Assembly (NCBI GenBank): GCA_029204225.1
Contig: CM055113.1
Location: 33,694,329 to 33,758,328, forward strand
Origin: Diphasiastrum complanatum
Lineage: Eukaryota > Streptophyta > Lycopodiopsida > Lycopodiales > Lycopodiaceae
Direction of reading: 5' to 3'
Length of the DNA stretch: 64,000 bases
Position 1 is the first letter of the stretch. Every line of letters starts with the position of its first letter. A program made the position numbers and the translations under genes. Positions 59,084 to 64,000 of this stretch are shown here, in pieces. The notes below the pieces were generated by a model. The model was given only the letters and a program-made list of their open reading frames with translations, made no database searches and was not told the DNA's origin.

Positions 59084-61548
59084 CTAATAGCGAAGGAGGT
59101 CAGGCCGCGAAGGATCAGCAACAATAACATCCCCAAGCGTGCGAATCCCCTTGCACGAAAGAACAAGATCAACTCGACGCTGAGGCAAGTGTGAATCGAA
59201 CACATGCAAGATGTGGGTTTGCTCCCGGACAACATGAATGCCGCACTCATGTGCAATAGATGCCAATACGTCACGAATGGAATCATGAGTCGCAGTGCGC
59301 TCTCCGCCATAAGGGCAACGCATGAGATGAGTGCCAATAGGATCAACAGGGTGACCACAGGAACATTTTGTCAACCCAGCCAGCACTGAATGAGAGACAC
59401 CCAACCTAACCCGAAGAGCGGTGAGAAACAATCATGAAGAAAGGTGCAAGTGTGGAACAACAGGGCGCGCAACAAGCCAAGCACCAGCACTCGGGCCTGC
59501 ACAAGACAGAAGGCGAGCCCGAGTCTCATCGGAAGGTGAATCACTGAGAAGCTGAGTGAAAGCATGTGAGTGGAAGCGCTCCAAAAGATACTTTTGAAAA
59601 TGAGCACATTGATGGCTGAGCAAAGTCTCAAAGGGAAGCAAAGAAGCTCGCACAGGTGGAAGGATGAGATCCTTGGCAGCACGAAGATGTTGTTGGAAAG
59701 GAAGAATGCCTGTTTCCACATGAGCTACTGAATCAAGAAGAATGGGCTTGTTGTCCTGCTGAAACCGAGAGGTAAGTGCAGAGGCAACAAGGGACCAACT
59801 TCTCATAAAAGCAGTTGGAGCAATAGAAGCTGTGCAAGAAAGACCAACACCTCCAGACGAAGCGAGAAGAGAGACTTGTCGCTTAACGAATCGACCATTG
59901 GGAATACAAAAGGATTCTGAACCCATCAAGTGACCTAGAATATCTGATAAAGTGTTATCAAAATCTTGTAACAAAGCCAAAACATCAGGAGAGGGAGGAA
60001 CACACCGTAGAATATAACTTGGCCGTTGAGCGAAGCATTGAGTGAGAATCCCTAGAGCAACTTGAGCATTGCCAAGCTTTGGTAGCAAATCACCGTGACG
60101 ACGCCCAAAGTGTCTCGCAAAGAGGAAGCCACAAAATCCGAAAAATCTATAGGAATACCAAGCGCTCAAATCCCATCAACCGGAGTATTGAAACCTGTAG
60201 GTAAAAGGAGCTCAAGAAGGAAGCCCTGAGGTCACCAAGCAACGCACTTAGAAGGATTGACAGTGAGGAGCAAAGCCGAAAGTTGCTGAGAGAAATGTTG
60301 GAAAGCCGGAAAGACGTCCTTAGCAGGTCCCACAATATGCATGTCATCAGCAATAGAGAGAAACAAACAAGAAGGAAAAGCAGTAGAAGAAGCATGCAAT
60401 GCCCAAAAGTGCGCCAAAGCTAAAAGAACACCACCCAAGGGATCACCTTGTCTGATACCATCAGCAGACGAGATAACCAAAACATCACCTGAGTGAAAAG
60501 CATGACTGAAATATAGAGGCGCATCCATGGAATAAAAAGAGCGAACAAACATGATGTGCTGAGCTAGAGGACTATGAGCTGCATGAAGTTCTTGGAAAAT
60601 GGCCCCTCGAGAAATAGAATTGAAAGCATTTTTAACATCCACTTGAAAGACAACCCAATCTAGATGAAGATTTAAGGTAGCATGCAAAGCATGTACGACT
60701 GTCTCGCAACTGCTAGGAGTAGCACAACCAAACCGATGAGGAAACAGGTGGTCATGAAAACTGTCACGAAGCTTAAAACCAAGAGCCCTAGAAACCAATC
60801 TATATAAAACCTCACCAATAGCAATGGGACACACTCCACCGCCAGGCTTATCCAAGGCTATCAAACGAGCAACACCAAGAATATGAGCAATAGAAAGAGT
60901 AATACAGCCACATGCTACGGAAGAGCAAACTTGAAAGAGCAAACCAAACCCGCTAGCAGAGTCATCGGGAGAAAAACAGTCACGAAGATGCTCGTAAACC
61001 ATACCAGAAGGACCCCCAATTGACAGATGAGGACTGCGTAGAAAAGCATTAAGAAAATGAGATTATGAGAGTTGCAAATCGGAATCAGGATCAATGTCCT
61101 CAACAAAAGAGGGAAGGGAGTCATTTGTCGGTGGATGAAGAAGCTCCAAAGCCTGAAGGGTGGCAGTAGAAGGAGTAGTTGGACTTGTAGGAGCTAGAGC
61201 ATGAGCTGCACGAGAATACTCACCCACTTGCCCAAGTAAAACACAGTGACACAACCGACGATGAACATGGGGTATAGAAACACCATCCGAAGTCGAATCC
61301 CGCTGATCAACAAGCGCATGACAACGAAGGAAATGCGCTTCTTGCAAATTTTCCCAATCTCCTGACATAAAGCGACGAATCATGTTGCGAGTTTCCCTAT
61401 GACCAGCATCACCACCCCGAAGAGGCAAAGGCAAGCACCAGAGAGGAAAAAGCAAAAAGGCATGCCAAGCTGCAATATCAGAAGGGTTGGAAGCTAGAAG
61501 AGACAAAGGTAATGTAGCGCAGACATCCCAAAGGGAGCTGGGAACCAC
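59084..61548 (-). mobile_element. Non-LTR retrotransposon with RT, CCHC finger and likely restriction-like endonuclease
   Basis: From right to left: an upstream domain (61063-61548) with WENLQEAHFLRCHAL and GEYSRAAHAL; RT (60232-61040) with GPSGMVYEHLRDCF, LDKPGGGVCPIAIGEVLYRL, WVVFQVDVKNAFNSISRG, ADGIRQGDPLGGVL and the active site IADDMHIVG; a long thumb/linker (59432-60169); then (59084-59431) a CCHC finger C-x-C-x9-H-x3-C and an endonuclease-like RRVDLVL...DVIVADPS. No apurinic endonuclease is seen upstream of RT. RT-then-finger-then-endonuclease is the layout of early-branching, often site-specific LINEs (R2-like). The frame has in-frame stops near 61063 and 59432 and one frameshift near 60170-60232, so the copy is dead but fairly young. 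The exact clade is not assigned. Confidence 0.8.
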
Positions 61549-61589
61549 GACTTAGCTTCCCAGCTTTCGACTCTTGTCGTCCGAACCCA

Positions 61590-61920
61590 CTTGACATACA
61601 AGCAGCCAACTTGCCACGATCAGACTTAACCAACTGGAAGCTCAAAAACCAACATTGAGATCCAACCTAGCACCATGCCAAATCGGGGTCTCGATGTGGG
61701 TGACTTCCCTCCAAGCAAGCCGCCCGACATACATCAAACTTAACCAACTCGAAGCTTCGTTACAAACGAGTAACATCCATTCCAAGCAAGGGGTCTGACT
61801 TACATCAGACTTAACCAACTGAAAGCTTCGTCACGAATGCTAGAAGCCAACCTGGTGCCATGCCAGACTGTAGCCATAAGTAGGTAACTTCCACCCAAGC
61901 AAGCCATCCAACTCAGCCGA
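61590..61920. repeat. Imperfect tandem repeats 5' of the non-LTR element
   Basis: CAGACTTAACCAACT-type blocks followed by GAAGCTTCGT recur near 61621, 61736 and 61806, interleaved with CCAAGCAAG and CACCATGCCA blocks. Nearby, GGATCGAATGGTCCCGAC and GGACCGAATGGTCCCGAC form a second short tandem pair at about 62015-62090. They may be the 5' region of the non-LTR element. Confidence 0.55.
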
Positions 61921-62199
61921 CGGGTTAGAGCCTGTTCCCCAAGAGCTTAACCCATTCACGTTCATGCAAGGAACACTCAGAACCACAAGCCGCAACAGAT
62001 ATGGAGACAACAAGTTCATGGATCGAATGGTCCCGACAGCATTCCGCTAGCGCCACGGACCGAATGGTCCCGACGGCATACCGTTGGCATCCCGGGATAT
62101 GACCCTCAGCTATGTGCCAAATTAAAAAGTTTGAAGCGGCCTTACAACTGGCGCTTTTTTTGAACACTGAAACCCATAAGGTAATCAGAGTCAGTTTGA

Positions 62200-64000
62200 G
62201 AAAAATCCCACTTTATTGAAAAATCTGAGAAGGTTACATTTCAAGTGTGTGACCGACCCTAGTCTCCGGGGCGCTGGCATGCCAAGGCGAGTGCCAGGAC
62301 AACATTCCAGCAAGGGAGGCTGAGACTTGGTTGGAGCTCGCCCTGAGTCGCAACCCGCACTCCCCTATAGTATTGGTGGGATTCTCGACCTCCCCTCATA
62401 CCAAGTACTCTACCCAGGCTGGTAAAGCATGTTTTCTCTCTCTAGAAAGTCATTTTATCTCTCTAGAATTTATTGGTCCCCATGTTTCCTTTAATCATGC
62501 CTAGATCGTGTGAGGTGATTGCACATCGATCTGAGCTCTCTGGACTTCGCTATAACCGATCAAAGATTTTCAGCCATAGGAACTTGACACCAACTGGATT
62601 CTGGTCACAATGGCGCCGGGAGCAGCAGGGGTGTTGCTGGTGCCGGGGACAATGCTGGCGCCAGTGGCGTCAAAAGTAAAGCTTGTAAAGGTAACTTTAT
62701 AACATCCACCCCACCTTTATAAAATCTGATGTCCTCATCAGATGTCAAATTCAAGTAAAGGTGTCTCCCAATTAAAATTAACTATACATTTGAGCTACTT
62801 GGCACAGTATTCAATTTACTGGCCACTTTTTACTAACATTGAAGCTGGCACACCACAAGTCGGAGGCTCAGCTCTTTGTACTGAAAAATTACTTAATTTG
62901 AAAATATCACTTTGTCTGGGAAAAGCGTAGATTTCATATCGCTTACGTAAAACCCAAGATCCTTATTAACTAGTGACAGAGGCCTTTCTTGAGAAATGTT
63001 TGCCCCTGTCGCTTATGACTTATGACTTTGGAACTCCTTTGAGCTCCTGATTTGTCCTTGATGCACTTTGTGTTGAGCTCCCTGAGCTCCAGATTTGATT
63101 AGTTCCGCACATGTATCAGGGCTCCTTGAGCCAAAGGATTTATCATTTGATTGCCCACTTTATGCTCCACTTCGTGCCTTGATGCTTTTTGCACCTTGAT
63201 TTCTCTTCTTGTCCCAGCCTGATCTTGATACTGTTCCTTTTTGGCTCTTCAAGGTAGGCAAAGATTGAGTACTCCACAACGCACCTCTCACTTAGCTTGA
63301 AGTAGTTGTCTTTGAATCAAACCAATTGTAACCACCATTGACCTCGTGGAGAGCCAAGGGGTCGCACCAGTTTGATCTGCATACGAACTATCTCTTCGCG
63401 TTTGTTTGAAGCACCATGTCCGTCGCGCAAAACTTGACTTTCACAATTCCATCACTGGTCAGTTGTCTCTCAGTCAAAACAAGAAGTGTACATCTAGCTT
63501 GGCTTCAAGTAGCTCGCTTTGAATCAGACACATGCACCCAAAGTTTGCACTAGTCCGATTTTCAATACGAACTATCCCTTAGCGTCCGTTCGAAGTACCA
63601 AGTCCCTCGTGCAAGACTCAACTTTCACAGTTCCTTCGTTGATCAGTTGCTTTACACGTAACACCTTCAGCGTACTCATAATGTCTCCTCATCATTGCTG
63701 GTCCAGAGAAAGCCTATGACAAGCTTTCCTTTCCACAACAAAAACTTGTCAACTTATTAGGTTCAAAGTTCGCCAGTCTCCTCATGTGAGTATGACTATG
63801 TCGTCTTGATTTTGCCCCCATTTTGATCAAATTTCATTCAGCATTTGCACCAAGAGAGAGGTGTGTGTGGCAGTTCCCCTCCACTTATAAAAACAGCTGA
63901 TCGGACTTAGAGTAGAGTTCTCAAAGAAAAAGCCTTTCCAACACTTTGCTTCCTATCTGCTAGGATTGTGGCTTGATCGAACTTGTTGCCAATCTTTGAA
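62200..64000. other. Anonymous region, possibly LTR-retrotransposon leader
   Basis: CAATGGCGCCGG at about 62609-62620 resembles the start of the primer site used by some plant gypsy lineages (TGGCGCC of a tRNA-Asp-type site) and follows a segment ending GGTCACA. This hints at an LTR boundary, but no LTR start, gag or pol was found to the window's end. Frames in this stretch are short and unrecognised. Confidence 0.25.
63293..63650. repeat. Diverged tandem duplication, about 200-bp unit
   Basis: Copy one (about 63293-63466) and copy two (about 63495-63650) share AGCTTG, CTTTGAATCA, GCACCAGTTTGATC/GCACTAGTCCGATT, ATACGAACTATC and TTTCACA...GATCAGTTG in the same order. Divergence is high, so the duplication is old. 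No coding function is visible. Confidence 0.65.

Overview
The window is nuclear DNA from a land plant, about 60% A+T and dominated by transposable elements. Two host genes are recognisable, both on the minus strand. One is a centriole protein of the CEP120/UNI2 family (7612-15710). CEP120 builds centrioles and cilia, so a plant keeping it should make flagellated sperm: a fern, lycophyte, bryophyte, cycad or Ginkgo. Flowering plants and conifers, which lack flagellated sperm, are unlikely. The long, repeat-filled introns fit a large-genome fern or cycad/Ginkgo-type genome better than a moss, but the species cannot be named from the sequence. The second gene is an ERD7-like senescence/dehydration-associated protein split across 27296-50749 by one intron of about 22 kb.

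Layout, left to right. 510-5760: a broken Ty3/gypsy chromovirus on the plus strand, with LTR, primer-binding site, gag, RT, RNase H, integrase and a chromodomain remnant. 7159-15965: CEP120, with eight phase-compatible exons and two doubtful ones. 16083-17060: four different short tandem duplications just upstream of it. 17828-18256: a solo LTR related to the first element. 19986-22560: a degraded copia element, minus strand. 25063-25280: a 108-bp tandem duplication. 27296-28374: second exon of the ERD7-like gene, followed on the plus-strand map by its giant intron. The intron holds two plus-strand copia remnants (28830-29905 and 33480-35402), a BED-finger hAT-like element (35403-37200), the 3' end of a chromovirus (37390-38128), a minus-strand gypsy element (38129-40856), and a large minus-strand hAT transposon (40857-47780) that is itself split by an LTR-type non-autonomous insertion (42175-45356). 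50341-50749: first coding exon of the ERD7-like gene. 51852-52170: seven 46-bp minisatellite copies in its probable leader intron. 52420-52850: a probable promoter with two CACGTG G-boxes and further ACGT cores. 59084-61548: a non-LTR retrotransposon on the minus strand with RT, a CCHC finger and a likely restriction-like endonuclease. 62200-64000: an uncertain LTR-like stretch with a tandem repeat.

The ERD7-like promoter carries ACGT/G-box elements typical of ABA and drought response, which fits the protein family. The two host genes share a strand, but nothing links their functions. Exon coordinates come from reading splice sites, reading phase and family resemblance by eye; no alignment or transcript evidence was available. 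All LTR elements look like old, broken copies.
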